The notes below the pieces were generated by a model. That model was given only the letters and a program-made list of their open reading frames with translations, was not told the origin of the DNA and made no database searches. Positions 53,135 through 61,574 of a DNA stretch of 64,000 nucleotides are shown here, piece after piece. The stretch is from positions 1 through 64,000 of the forward strand of contig JBCCOK010000003.1 in the NCBI GenBank assembly GCA_039025395.1, read 5' to 3'. Source of the stretch: Hoeflea_A sp039025395 (GTDB lineage Bacteria > Pseudomonadota > Alphaproteobacteria > Rhizobiales > Rhizobiaceae). A program made the position numbers and the translations under genes. How positions within the stretch are numbered: position 1 is the first letter of the stretch; each line of letters opens with the position of its first letter.

Positions 53135-54232
53135 ATGTCCGAGGCAGGAATTCTGGCAGATAGCGACATTGAGGCGCTGTTTGAGGCCGGAGGCCTCAAG
53201 ACGCCGCATGCCTTGGATTCAGACCAGATTCAGCCCGCGAGCCTCGATCTTCGCCTCGGAACAAAGGCATACCGCGTGCGGGCAAGCTTCCTGCCCGGCC
53301 CCGACAACCGCATCATCGACAAGCTTTTCGACCTGAAACTGCACGAGATTGACCTTTCGGACGGAGCGGTGCTCGAAACGGGCTGCGTTTACATCGTGCC
53401 GCTGCTCGAAAGCCTTGATCTACCGGGTGATGTATCGGCTTCCGCCAATCCCAAGAGTTCCACCGGCAGGCTTGATATTTTCACCCGGGTCATGGCCGAT
53501 CATACCCAAGAATTTGACAAGGTACCGGCTGGCTATAGCGGCCCGCTGTTCATGGAAGTCAGTCCGCGCACCTTTCCGATTGTCGTGCGCACCGGATCGC
53601 GCCTGTCCCAGATACGTTTCCGCAAGGGCAGCGCCGGGCTGGATGAAGAAGCATTGGCACGGCTGCACGGCGATGAGGTGCTGGTTGCATCGGAGTTGCC
53701 CAATATCTCGGGCGGCGGTATCGCCCTTTCCGTTGACCTTGAGGGCGGGCCGCACGGCCTTGCCGGCTACCGGGGCAAGCACCACACCTCCGTCATCGAT
53801 GTCGACAAAAAGGCAGCCCACGATATCCTCGATTTCTGGGAGCCAATCCATACGCGCGGCAATGGTTACATCATCCTTGATCCCGACGAGTTCTACATCC
53901 TCGTCTCGCGCGAGGCCGTCCATGTGCCGCCGCTTTACGCCGCGGAGATGACCCCCTTCGATCCGCTCGTCGGCGAGTTCCGCGTCCACTATGCGGGCTT
54001 TTTCGATCCGGGTTTTGGCCATACCGCCGCAGGCGGCTCCGGCAGCCGCGCGGTGCTCGAAGTCCGCAGCCATGAAGTGCCGTTTATTCTCGAACACAGC
54101 CAGATCGTCGGCCGGCTCATCTATGAGCACATGTTGCGGCGCCCGAAAGCGCTCTACGGCACGGACCTTGGTTCCAATTACCAGGCCCAGGGCCTCAAAC
54201 TCTCAAAGCATTTCAGGCAGGATACGGTTTGA
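53135..54232 (+). CDS. dcd: Two-domain dCTP deaminase
   Basis: A 365-residue enzyme that turns dCTP into dUTP (or dUMP) for thymidylate synthesis. The sequence has two dUTPase-fold halves: QIQPASLDLRLG, SANPKSSTGRLDIF and GYSGPLFMEVSPRTFP in the first half, and a second similar half from about 190. The usual E. coli Dcd has 193 residues, so this is the duplicated long form seen in alphaproteobacteria. It ends six bases from the convergent NaV gene. Confidence 0.88.
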   Translation: MSEAGILADSDIEALFEAGGLKTPHALDSDQIQPASLDLRLGTKAYRVRASFLPGPDNRIIDKLFDLKLHEIDLSDGAVLETGCVYIVPLLESLDLPGDVSASANPKSSTGRLDIFTRVMADHTQEFDKVPAGYSGPLFMEVSPRTFPIVVRTGSRLSQIRFRKGSAGLDEEALARLHGDEVLVASELPNISGGGIALSVDLEGGPHGLAGYRGKHHTSVIDVDKKAAHDILDFWEPIHTRGNGYIILDPDEFYILVSREAVHVPPLYAAEMTPFDPLVGEFRVHYAGFFDPGFGHTAAGGSGSRAVLEVRSHEVPFILEHSQIVGRLIYEHMLRRPKALYGTDLGSNYQAQGLKLSKHFRQDTV

Positions 54233-54238
54233 CCGCAC

Positions 54239-55027
54239 CTATCCGGTCTTTTCCGTCTTCAGTTCGGCGATTTCAGCCCGCAGCGCCTGGATTTCCTTGA
54301 GGATCATTTCCTGATCGCTGTGCAGCGCCTCACGATCCGCCGACGCCTCTGCCTCATGCTCGGCCTGCATGGCAGACACGATAATGCCGATGAAGAGGTT
54401 GAGCACCGTAAACGACGTCGTGACGATGAACGGCACGAAAAACGCCCAGGCCAGCGGATAAGTCTCCATTACGGGCCGCACGATCCCCATCGACCAGCTT
54501 TCAAGCGTCATGATCTGGAACAGCGAGTAGGCGGACGCCGGGATCGAGCCGAACCATTCGGGAAACGCCGCGCCGTAGAGTTTCGTCGCCATGACCGAAA
54601 AGACGTAAAAAACCAGGCCCAGAAGCATGACGATAGAGCCCATGCCGGGCAGGGCGGAGATCAACCCGCCGACGACGCGGCGCAGGGATGGTACCATGCT
54701 GACGAGGCGCAGCACCCTCAGGATTCGCAGCGCACGCAGCACGGACAGGCTGCCCGTCGTCGGCATCAGCGCGATACTGACGATGACGAAATCGAAAATG
54801 CGCCAGGGATCCTTGAAAAACGACAGCCGGTAGACCGCAAACTTGCAGGCAAGCTCGATGACGAAAATGGCGAGGATCAGCCGGTCGATGAACAGCAGAA
54901 TGCTACCGGCGCGATCCATCACGGCCGGAACCGTCTCAAGCCCGAGCGTGATTGCATTAACAATGATGATTGCCGAGATACACCACTCAAACTTGCGGCT
55001 TTCGAGCAATATCTTCAGGGATTGCAT
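54239..55027 (-). CDS. Bacterial voltage-gated sodium channel (NaChBac/NavAb type)
   Basis: A 262-residue six-helix ion channel subunit, expected to form a homotetramer. The voltage sensor S4 carries arginines at 98, 101, 104 and 107 (every third residue), and the selectivity filter is TLESWSM at 174-180, the sodium-selective sequence of NavAb and NaChBac. The C-terminal tail (about 222-258, Glu/Ala/Leu-rich) has the heptad pattern of the four-helix coiled coil. The ATG at 55027 is used; earlier codons to 55102 lack family sequence. Confidence 0.95.
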   Translation of the reverse strand: MQSLKILLESRKFEWCISAIIIVNAITLGLETVPAVMDRAGSILLFIDRLILAIFVIELACKFAVYRLSFFKDPWRIFDFVIVSIALMPTTGSLSVLRALRILRVLRLVSMVPSLRRVVGGLISALPGMGSIVMLLGLVFYVFSVMATKLYGAAFPEWFGSIPASAYSLFQIMTLESWSMGIVRPVMETYPLAWAFFVPFIVTTSFTVLNLFIGIIVSAMQAEHEAEASADREALHSDQEMILKEIQALRAEIAELKTEKTG

Positions 55028-55154
55028 GGCATCCGACCGGTCAATAAAACCCACCTGCACATGGCAACCGTGCCGTGCGGTGTCAAGTTGCGCTTGACAC
55101 AAAAGACCGATTCTCCAAAGTAGGGCGCGCCTTGACCAAATCCTTTTACCGTCG

Positions 55155-55228
55155 GCGGGTATGATGTAATGGCAGCCTGCAAGCTTCCCAAGCTTGACGT
55201 GCGGGTTCGATTCCCGCTACCCGCTCCA
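55155..55228 (+). tRNA. tRNA-Gly (anticodon CCC)
   Basis: A complete cloverleaf: acceptor GCGGGTA/TACCCGC, anticodon stem CAAGC/GCTTG with loop TTCCCAA (anticodon CCC), T arm GCGGG TTCGATT CCCGC, discriminator T and encoded CCA at 55226-55228. CCC reads GGG codons. Confidence 0.96.
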
Positions 55229-55286
55229 GCAATATGGCAGGCGACGCAGGTTGCGCACCCGGCTGCAGGTGTTGAACGGTAGAACG

Positions 55287-56159
55287 ATGCACCCAATCGT
55301 GAAAGAACGAGGCTTTCTTCGCGTCCTGATCAGTGCAGTGTTGGTGCTTGCGCTGTTGCACGTCGCGGCCGATCGTGCGAACGCTCAGGATGTGGCGTCG
55401 CCCAATTACTGGGATCCGCGTGAGCGCGTTGCCGTGCCGGACCTGTCCGCGCGTGGCCGTATCCGTTTTCTGACGACGCACGATTTCCCGCCATTCAACT
55501 TCATCGACCAGCAATCGCGCGTCTCCGGATTTCATGTCGATCTGGCACGAGAGATCTGCGATGAGCTTGATGTCGCCGACAAGTGCCAAATCCAGGTCCT
55601 GCCCTGGAGCGAACTTGCAACGGCGATGGCAAGCGGGCAGGGCGATGCGGTGATTTCCGGACTGGCGATCAGCGCCGAAAGCCGCCGCGATTACCTCTTT
55701 ACCCGCCCGTTTTTCAAGTTTCCCGCCCGGTTCGTGCGGGCCAGCAGCGCACAGATCGATGGCGATGATGCCGCTGCCCTTGCAGGCAAGCGTGTCGGTG
55801 TGTTGGCGGGCTCCGCCCATGAAGCCATGATGCGGGCATTCTTTCCGGGCATCGAACCGGTACCCTTCGACAATGAGGACGCCCTGTTCGACGCGCTCAA
55901 GGCCGGAGACGTGCTTGCCGCGTTCGGTGACGGTGTGCAGCTTTCATTCTGGCTCGTCAGCAATTCCGCCAACGATTGCTGCGCTTTCTTTGACGGCGCC
56001 TATTTCGCCCCGGCTTTCCTCGGCGAAGGGCTCGCCATTGGCGTGCGCCGTGACAGTCCCGACCTCGTGCAGGCCTTCGACCACGCCATCCACGCGATCA
56101 GCAAAGACGGCCGGATGCGCCAGATATATCTGCGCTATTTCCCCATCGGGCTTTATTGA
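55287..56159 (+). CDS. Periplasmic amino-acid-type solute-binding protein
   Basis: A 290-residue exported protein with a signal peptide (about 1-33, ending ANA). RIRFLTTHDFPPFNFID, GFHVDLAREICDEL and GDAVISGLAIS are the type II binding-protein (SBP_bac_3) pattern for polar amino acids. Cys pairs may form disulfides. There is no ABC permease beside it, so it may be an orphan receptor or work with a distant transporter. The ATG at 55287 begins the signal peptide; the open frame overlaps the tRNA further upstream. Confidence 0.87.
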   Translation: MHPIVKERGFLRVLISAVLVLALLHVAADRANAQDVASPNYWDPRERVAVPDLSARGRIRFLTTHDFPPFNFIDQQSRVSGFHVDLAREICDELDVADKCQIQVLPWSELATAMASGQGDAVISGLAISAESRRDYLFTRPFFKFPARFVRASSAQIDGDDAAALAGKRVGVLAGSAHEAMMRAFFPGIEPVPFDNEDALFDALKAGDVLAAFGDGVQLSFWLVSNSANDCCAFFDGAYFAPAFLGEGLAIGVRRDSPDLVQAFDHAIHAISKDGRMRQIYLRYFPIGLY

Positions 56160-56160
56160 T

Positions 56161-56970
56161 TTACTTGCGAAATGGAAGCAGGAGCGACCAGCCGAGCCTG
56201 ACCGGCGCGTCATCGCGGTAGTCGCTGAGGCCGATCTCCATGTCCTCATGGCCGCGCCGTGGCTGCGCCCAGTAGGTGGCGAAGATGCGATCCCAGATCG
56301 GCAGGTTGAAGCCGTAATTGGTGTCGGTCTCGCGGTTGTCGCTGGAATGGTGCACGCGGTGCATGTCCGGCGTTACCACGATGAGCCGCAGCCAGCGGTC
56401 CACCCGGGAAGGCAGACGGGCGTTCGAATGGTTGAACATCGCCATACCGTTGAGCACGATTTCGAAGATCAGGACCGCGACTGCCGGAGGCCCCAGGCAA
56501 AGGATGATCAGTGCCTTCCAGAACATCGAAATCAGGATTTCAAGCGGATGAAAGCGCAGCGCCGTTGTCAGATCGAAGCCTGTATCCGAATGGTGCATGC
56601 GGTGGATGCGCCACAGGATGGGGATCTTGTGGCTGGCGACATGCTCCAGCCAGACCGCGAAATCGAGGACGATGAAGGCAATGAGGCCGGCAATCAGAAC
56701 CGGCACTCCCAGATAGGGAAACAGGCCGTAGCCGTTTTCCTGCGCCCACAATGCGGTACCCACCGCCGCAAGCGGAAAGATCACCCGCAGCGCCACCGAC
56801 GAAATCACGACCATCGACAGGTTTGTGACCCAGCGCCTTGCCTTGAGTGCGCCGGCAAGTTCGTTGCGCTCAAGCCGCGGGCTGAGCAACTCGAACAGGG
56901 CCATGGATGCGAAAATTGCGGCAAAGGCAATCAAGCGCACCGTCGGTTCCGATAAACCGAACAACTCCAC
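56161..56970 (-). CDS. Sterol desaturase/fatty-acid hydroxylase family membrane protein
   Basis: A 269-residue di-iron membrane enzyme. Histidine clusters EHVASH, HRMHH, HSNAR and HRVHHS are the iron ligands of the fatty-acid hydroxylase superfamily, placed between four or so membrane helices. The substrate is not known (lipid, carotenoid or hopanoid are all possible). The start is a GTG at 56970 with GGAG eight bases upstream. It stops one base after the convergent binding-protein gene. Confidence 0.88.
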   Translation of the reverse strand: MELFGLSEPTVRLIAFAAIFASMALFELLSPRLERNELAGALKARRWVTNLSMVVISSVALRVIFPLAAVGTALWAQENGYGLFPYLGVPVLIAGLIAFIVLDFAVWLEHVASHKIPILWRIHRMHHSDTGFDLTTALRFHPLEILISMFWKALIILCLGPPAVAVLIFEIVLNGMAMFNHSNARLPSRVDRWLRLIVVTPDMHRVHHSSDNRETDTNYGFNLPIWDRIFATYWAQPRRGHEDMEIGLSDYRDDAPVRLGWSLLLPFRK

Positions 56971-57052
56971 CTGTTATCTCCAGCTAAAGAGCAACCTTCA
57001 TTTCATAAATAGTGCAGGATTCCCGCTATTTCATGCACCAGCGCGCAATGCG

Positions 57053-57466
57053 CTAGTGGGTCCGGTAGCGCGCCATCGCGCCGCGTTCGATGGCCGCGCA
57101 GGTCAACTTGTCGAGGCCAAGCCGGTCGCGCAGGATTTGAAGCAGACGCAGCTCTTCCTGCTCGACATGCAGGTCTGCGGCAGCAACCTCGACCGCCATG
57201 GAATAGGCGGTGTCGTAAAGACCATGCGGCAAGGCATCGTGGATGATCAGCAGCACCGTGTCGAGGCCGTCCGGTTCGCTGAGGATCGCACCGCAATCCT
57301 TCGAAACCCGCACCAGCCTGTCTTCATCGAAATCCTGAAAAATCGGAAGTGTGCGGGTGATGTTGCCGATTTGGGCGAGTTCGGCATCGGTCATTGAACG
57401 GTCGACGGCCGACATCGTCACCATGACATAAATCAGCGCGTCTTGAATGGTGATCGGCGATGACAT
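57053..57466 (-). CDS. TerB-like small helical protein
   Basis: A 137-residue all-helical protein resembling the tellurite-resistance TerB fold: MVTMSAVDRSMTDAELAQI at the start and EVAAADLHVEQEELRLLQIL in the second half give the duplicated acidic E/D-rich helix pattern that binds divalent metal. The ATG at 57466 follows AAGGAC. No other ter genes are near, so a tellurite role is not implied. Confidence 0.75.
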   Translation of the reverse strand: MSSPITIQDALIYVMVTMSAVDRSMTDAELAQIGNITRTLPIFQDFDEDRLVRVSKDCGAILSEPDGLDTVLLIIHDALPHGLYDTAYSMAVEVAAADLHVEQEELRLLQILRDRLGLDKLTCAAIERGAMARYRTH

Positions 57467-57711
57467 GCAAAGTCCTTCTTCATCTGCGTCCAAATCAATG
57501 CGTCGCGCATAAACTATGAAGCGGCGCGCCCCAGTGCAAGGCCGTTATTGACCTTGTCATGCAGTCGGCCTAGGTTCTGCCGCACTGCAAAAGAGCCAGT
57601 GCGTTTTAACAGAAAAATCGGCGATGAAAAGACGGGAGGGCGAGCCTTTTCCGCAGCCGATCCGGACAGCCGGTTTCATCGGCAGGCGCGGTGATTTTTG
57701 AAAGCAAGACG

Positions 57712-59376
57712 ATGACGACCCAAGGCCATTTACAGATTGATCTCGACGCGGACATGGTGGCCGCGGCAGCCGAGGCCAAAGCATGGCCTTTCGAAGAGGC
57801 GCGCAAGATCGTCAAGCGCTATCAGGCAAAGGGCTATCCGGACGAGGTGCTGTTCGAGACCGGTTACGGGCCCTCCGGACTGCCCCATATCGGCACGTTT
57901 GGCGAGGTTGCGCGCACGTCGATGGTGCGGCATGCCTTTCGTGTCCTGACTGGCGATAGCGTCAGGACAAAGATCCTCTGTTTCTCTGACGATATGGACG
58001 GGCTGCGCAAGGTTCCCTCGAACCTGCCCAACCAGGAGATGCTGGAGGCCCATCTCGGCCTGCCGTTAAGCCGCGTACCTGATCCCTTCTCCAGCGAATA
58101 TCCGTCTTTCGGCGCCGCAAACAATGCCCGTTTGATGGCGTTTCTGGATCGATTCGGATTCGAGTACGAATTCGCCTCATCGACCGACTACTACACCAGC
58201 GGCCGTTTCGACGAGGCGCTGCTGCGCATGCTGGCCGCCTATGACGAGGTCATGGCGATCATCCTGCCGACGCTCGGCGAGGAGCGGCGCGAGACCTATT
58301 CGCCCTTCTTGCCCGTTTGCCAGCGGACCGGACGCGTGCTGCAGGTTCCGATGACCGCCCGCAATGTCGAAGCGGGCACCGTCACCTATGTTGATCCCGA
58401 AACCGGTGAGTCAGTCGAGACGGCCGTTACCGGCGGGCGGGTGAAATGCCAGTGGAAGGCCGACTGGGCGTTACGGTGGTATGCGCTTGGCGTCGACTAT
58501 GAGATGGCGGGCAAGGATTTGATCGACAGCGTTACGCTTTCCTCAAAGATCTGCCGGGTGCTGGGCCGGCCCGCACCGGAGGGTTTCAACTATGAGCTCT
58601 TTCTGGACGAGAACGGCCAGAAGATCTCGAAATCCAAGGGCAACGGCCTGACCATCGACGAATGGCTGACCTACGCGTCGCAGGAGAGCCTGTCGCTCTA
58701 CATGTTCCAGAAGCCGAAGACGGCCAAGCGCCTGTTTTTCGACGTCATCCCGAAAGCCGTTGACGAGTATTTCTCCTTTTTGTCGGCCTATCAAAGGCAG
58801 GATTGGAAAAACCGGCTCGGCAATCCGGTCTGGCACGTGCACCGCGGCAATCCGCCAGATGTCGAAAATCCCGTGCCGTTTGCCATGCTGCTCAATCTGG
58901 TCAGTGCCTCGAATGCCGAAAACAGTGATGTCTTGTGGGGTTTTATCACGCGCTACGCCCCTGGCGTGACGCCTGAAACCCATCCAAAGCTGAATGAACT
59001 GGTCGGCTATGCGCTGCGTTACTTTGCCGATTTCGTAGAGCCGACCAAGGTCTTTCGTGCCGCCGACGCGGTCGAGCGTCAGGCGCTTGCGGAGCTTGAC
59101 GAGAAACTGGTCAGCCTGCCGCAAGATGCGGACGGCGCGGCTATCCAGGACGCCATACTGGATGTCGCGCGGGCGATCGAGCGCTATCAGGACCCGAACA
59201 GGAAAAGCCCCGGCGGCGGCCCCGGTGTTTCCGCGGCTTTTTTCCAGATGCTGTATGAGGTGCTGCTCGGGCAGGAACGCGGACCCCGCTTCGGCTCGTT
59301 TGTCGCCCTATACGGCATCGGCGAAACCCGTGCGCTTATCGCAAAGGCACTGGCAGGGGATCTTGTCCGGGATTGA
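57712..59376 (+). CDS. lysS: Class I lysyl-tRNA synthetase
   Basis: A 554-residue class I LysRS (the archaeal type also used by many alphaproteobacteria). The HIGH-like motif is GPSGLPHIG at 53-61 and the KMSKS-like motif is KISKSKG at 304-310. The C-terminal helical anticodon domain follows. The ATG at 57712 is preferred to an in-frame ATG at 57691. Its end overlaps the convergent SNase-like gene by 41 bases. Confidence 0.96.
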   Translation: MTTQGHLQIDLDADMVAAAAEAKAWPFEEARKIVKRYQAKGYPDEVLFETGYGPSGLPHIGTFGEVARTSMVRHAFRVLTGDSVRTKILCFSDDMDGLRKVPSNLPNQEMLEAHLGLPLSRVPDPFSSEYPSFGAANNARLMAFLDRFGFEYEFASSTDYYTSGRFDEALLRMLAAYDEVMAIILPTLGEERRETYSPFLPVCQRTGRVLQVPMTARNVEAGTVTYVDPETGESVETAVTGGRVKCQWKADWALRWYALGVDYEMAGKDLIDSVTLSSKICRVLGRPAPEGFNYELFLDENGQKISKSKGNGLTIDEWLTYASQESLSLYMFQKPKTAKRLFFDVIPKAVDEYFSFLSAYQRQDWKNRLGNPVWHVHRGNPPDVENPVPFAMLLNLVSASNAENSDVLWGFITRYAPGVTPETHPKLNELVGYALRYFADFVEPTKVFRAADAVERQALAELDEKLVSLPQDADGAAIQDAILDVARAIERYQDPNRKSPGGGPGVSAAFFQMLYEVLLGQERGPRFGSFVALYGIGETRALIAKALAGDLVRD

Positions 59377-60100
59377 CGCCATCCGGCTCGATAACGGTAT
59401 TGCTGTCGGGGATAGCGGCAATGTCACGCGGATCGCTGCCGTAAAGCCCTCTGCCTTCTTCCTGTGCCTCGCGTTCCAGACTTGCATAGTTGCTGCCGAA
59501 GAAGGCGCGTGCCCAGCCACGGGTTACCAGCCACGCGGCGGGGTCCTGTTTGCCCACCAGGCATGATACGGTAATCGTGTCGCTCCAGTCTTCTTGCGGC
59601 AATATGCATGACAGCGACCGCCCACTGACAAAATTGCGGAAGGCGGTTCGGGCGAGGATACCGCAGGGCCAGAGGTCGCCATTCGGCGCCGTGCAGGTTT
59701 CGTCGGGTTCGGTCACCACAAGACCTTTCAGCCGGATCGTGCCTTGCGGAAACGCCACTTCACCTGCCGAAATGACCAGCGGTTTGTGGAGAAGCGTAGG
59801 GCGCGGCCCGGTTTCACGCTCGACCGTGGGCGTCAAGGGCGGGCGTGGTGCTATGCGTTCCAGATGAACTGCATTCTGGGCAAAGGGCGTTGCGAAGCGT
59901 GCCGGTGCTATGGCGCGCGGTGCATCGTCTGGCGCTGGACCGTCTTCTGACCTTTCCGGTTCGTCGAAGAACCCGACTTCCAGTCCCTGTTGCGCGTTTG
60001 GCTCGTTGAAGACCAAAGGCAGGACAACGAAGGCAACCGCAACAACCAGCAAGATTGCAGCGACCGGACGAAGCCATTTGCTTTGCTTTGCCGACGACAT
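59336..60100 (-). CDS. Membrane-anchored SNase-like (thermonuclease family) protein
   Basis: A 254-residue protein with one N-terminal membrane segment (about 12-32), a Pro-rich linker, and a C-terminal staphylococcal-nuclease-like domain (about 130-235) with IRLKGLVV, CTAPNGDLWPCG and GWARAFFGSNYASLEREAQEEGRGLYG. The arginines and glutamate of the active nuclease could not be placed with certainty, so activity is open. Its ATG overlaps the TAA of the S24 repressor (TAATG), hence one operon. Confidence 0.75.
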   Translation of the reverse strand: MSSAKQSKWLRPVAAILLVVAVAFVVLPLVFNEPNAQQGLEVGFFDEPERSEDGPAPDDAPRAIAPARFATPFAQNAVHLERIAPRPPLTPTVERETGPRPTLLHKPLVISAGEVAFPQGTIRLKGLVVTEPDETCTAPNGDLWPCGILARTAFRNFVSGRSLSCILPQEDWSDTITVSCLVGKQDPAAWLVTRGWARAFFGSNYASLEREAQEEGRGLYGSDPRDIAAIPDSNTVIEPDGVNPGQDPLPVPLR

Positions 60101-60753
60101 TATTGGCTTGCCCACACGATCCTGGCCATCCAGTCGACCTCTTTCAACGGAATTTCCCGGTCCGCATGTTCCGGATTGAGCGATGCAAGCTCGATTTCGC
60201 GGGGTCCGTTCTTCTTGAGTACCTTCGCCATGACCTCACCGGCGAGCGTCTTGACGACCACCCGGTCGCCACGCCGGATCCTGGCTTCCGGATCGACGAC
60301 GAGCGTGTCCCCGTCGCGGTAGAGCGGCAGCATGGAATCGCCCTGTACGGTCAGGGCGTAGGCATTTCGTCCCGCAGATGCGGGCAATTCCACCATGTCC
60401 CAGCCGTGACCGGTTGGAAAACCGCTGTCTGAGAAAAACCCTCCATGTCCGGCTTGCGCGAAACCCAGCAGCGGCACGGCGTGCGGCTCGGCTGCATTAT
60501 TACCGTTTGCAGGTTGGCTATCGGTTCCTTGCGCCAGCGCCGCAAAGGCCGGCAGCGAGCAGCCCGTTGCCTCAAGGATCAGGGAAACCGACTCGGTCGA
60601 GGGCCACCGCTGCCTGCCGTCGGAACCAAACCGCTTCGAACGGTTGAAAGCGGTTGGATCGAGACCGGACCGGCGAGCCAGCGCCGAAACGGAAAGACCG
60701 TTATGCTGCGCCAGCGCGTCGATGGCCGTCCATATCTGAGCGTGTGAGAGCAT
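60100..60753 (-). CDS. Helix-turn-helix repressor with S24 (LexA-like) autocleavage domain
   Basis: A 217-residue protein. Residues 20-40 are a Cro/CI-type helix-turn-helix (SVSALARRSGLDPTAFNRSK). The C-terminal peptidase S24 domain has Ser140 in GDSMLP and Lys177 in EVMAK, the same 37-residue spacing as Ser119 and Lys156 of E. coli LexA, and a possible Ala101-Gly102 cleavage bond. It is not LexA itself, whose N-terminus differs. No phage genes lie nearby, so a chromosomal stress regulator is more likely than a prophage repressor. Confidence 0.87.
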   Translation of the reverse strand: MLSHAQIWTAIDALAQHNGLSVSALARRSGLDPTAFNRSKRFGSDGRQRWPSTESVSLILEATGCSLPAFAALAQGTDSQPANGNNAAEPHAVPLLGFAQAGHGGFFSDSGFPTGHGWDMVELPASAGRNAYALTVQGDSMLPLYRDGDTLVVDPEARIRRGDRVVVKTLAGEVMAKVLKKNGPREIELASLNPEHADREIPLKEVDWMARIVWASQ

Positions 60754-60831
60754 GATGCGCCCCGTTCAGAAATTGCCCGGCCAGTAGTATTAAACCAGCA
60801 TGACGTGAAATTGAAGCCGCCGGCGTTTTGA

Positions 60832-61446
60832 CTATGCGGTGTAGGCGGCGCGCCCTGTTTTGAGAGCATGATCCAGCAGTTCGATGCGGTCCTGGCCCCA
60901 GAACACTTCGCCGTTCAGCACATAGGCGGGGACGCCCACGGCGTCGGCCGCGACCGCGTCCTTTGAATTCTGAGCACGGATGGCTGCGACATCGTCCGAT
61001 CCTGCCCGCTCCAGTATGGCTTCCGCATCAAAGCCGCAATCGGAAAGCAGGCCCGCCACCACGCTGCGGTCGGCAAGGTCAAGCTCGTCAGCCCAGACGC
61101 CCGAAAAAACCCGTTGCATATAGTCGGCGGGCGCATGGCCGGCCTCGACCAATGCGATCACGGCCTGGTCAGCCAGGGTCGTATCTGCGGGCCAGTATTT
61201 TGGATGGATGTTGATCGGCAGGCCGCGGAATTCGGCTACGCGCTGCAGCTCGATCAGGCGGTATCGCTGTCGCACCAGTGGTCGTTTGGCAGGCGGGACG
61301 GCGCCTGAAACCTCCCACACGGCAAAAAGATTGACGGGCTTGTAGTTGATTTCGGCACCGTGCTGCTGGGCGACGGCGATCGGTTGCCCGTGGCCGAGAT
61401 AGCTGAATGGCGAAGCGCCGTAGAAATAATAATCAATAATCGCCAT
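60832..61446 (-). CDS. 2-hydroxychromene-2-carboxylate isomerase-family protein (DsbA fold)
   Basis: A 204-residue thioredoxin-fold protein of the kappa-class GST/HCCA isomerase group. YYFYGASPFSYLG contains the glutathione-activating serine in place of a C-x-x-C; NLFAVWEVSGA, NIHPKYWP and GVPAYVLNGEVFWGQDRIELL are family motifs. It should isomerise a glutathione-bound intermediate of aromatic degradation, but no such pathway is visible here. Confidence 0.86.
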   Translation of the reverse strand: MAIIDYYFYGASPFSYLGHGQPIAVAQQHGAEINYKPVNLFAVWEVSGAVPPAKRPLVRQRYRLIELQRVAEFRGLPINIHPKYWPADTTLADQAVIALVEAGHAPADYMQRVFSGVWADELDLADRSVVAGLLSDCGFDAEAILERAGSDDVAAIRAQNSKDAVAADAVGVPAYVLNGEVFWGQDRIELLDHALKTGRAAYTA

Positions 61447-61525
61447 GACGAACCCCGATGCCTAGTTTGTCCTAGCCGTTCAAGTAAACGGTACAGATGC
61501 AAAAGGCCAGTGGAGAAGAAGGGAC

Positions 61526-61549
61526 AAAAAACGGGCCGAACGGCCCGCT
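61526..61549 (-). terminator. Rho-independent terminator of the fad operon
   Basis: On the minus strand CGGGCCG-TT-CGGCCCG (61547-61532) is followed by TTTTTT (61531-61526). It lies 28 bases after the fadJ stop. Confidence 0.9.
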
Positions 61550-61574
61550 TTCGGGTTCCTGGCCGGTGTTGCCC

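Noticed and set aside
57053..57466. TerB-like gene as tellurite resistance
   Set aside because: No terA, terC, terD or related genes are nearby; a lone TerB-fold protein does not support that function.
60100..60753. S24 repressor as a sign of a prophage
   Set aside because: No integrase, structural or lysis genes are nearby and the neighbours are housekeeping genes; a chromosomal regulator is more likely.
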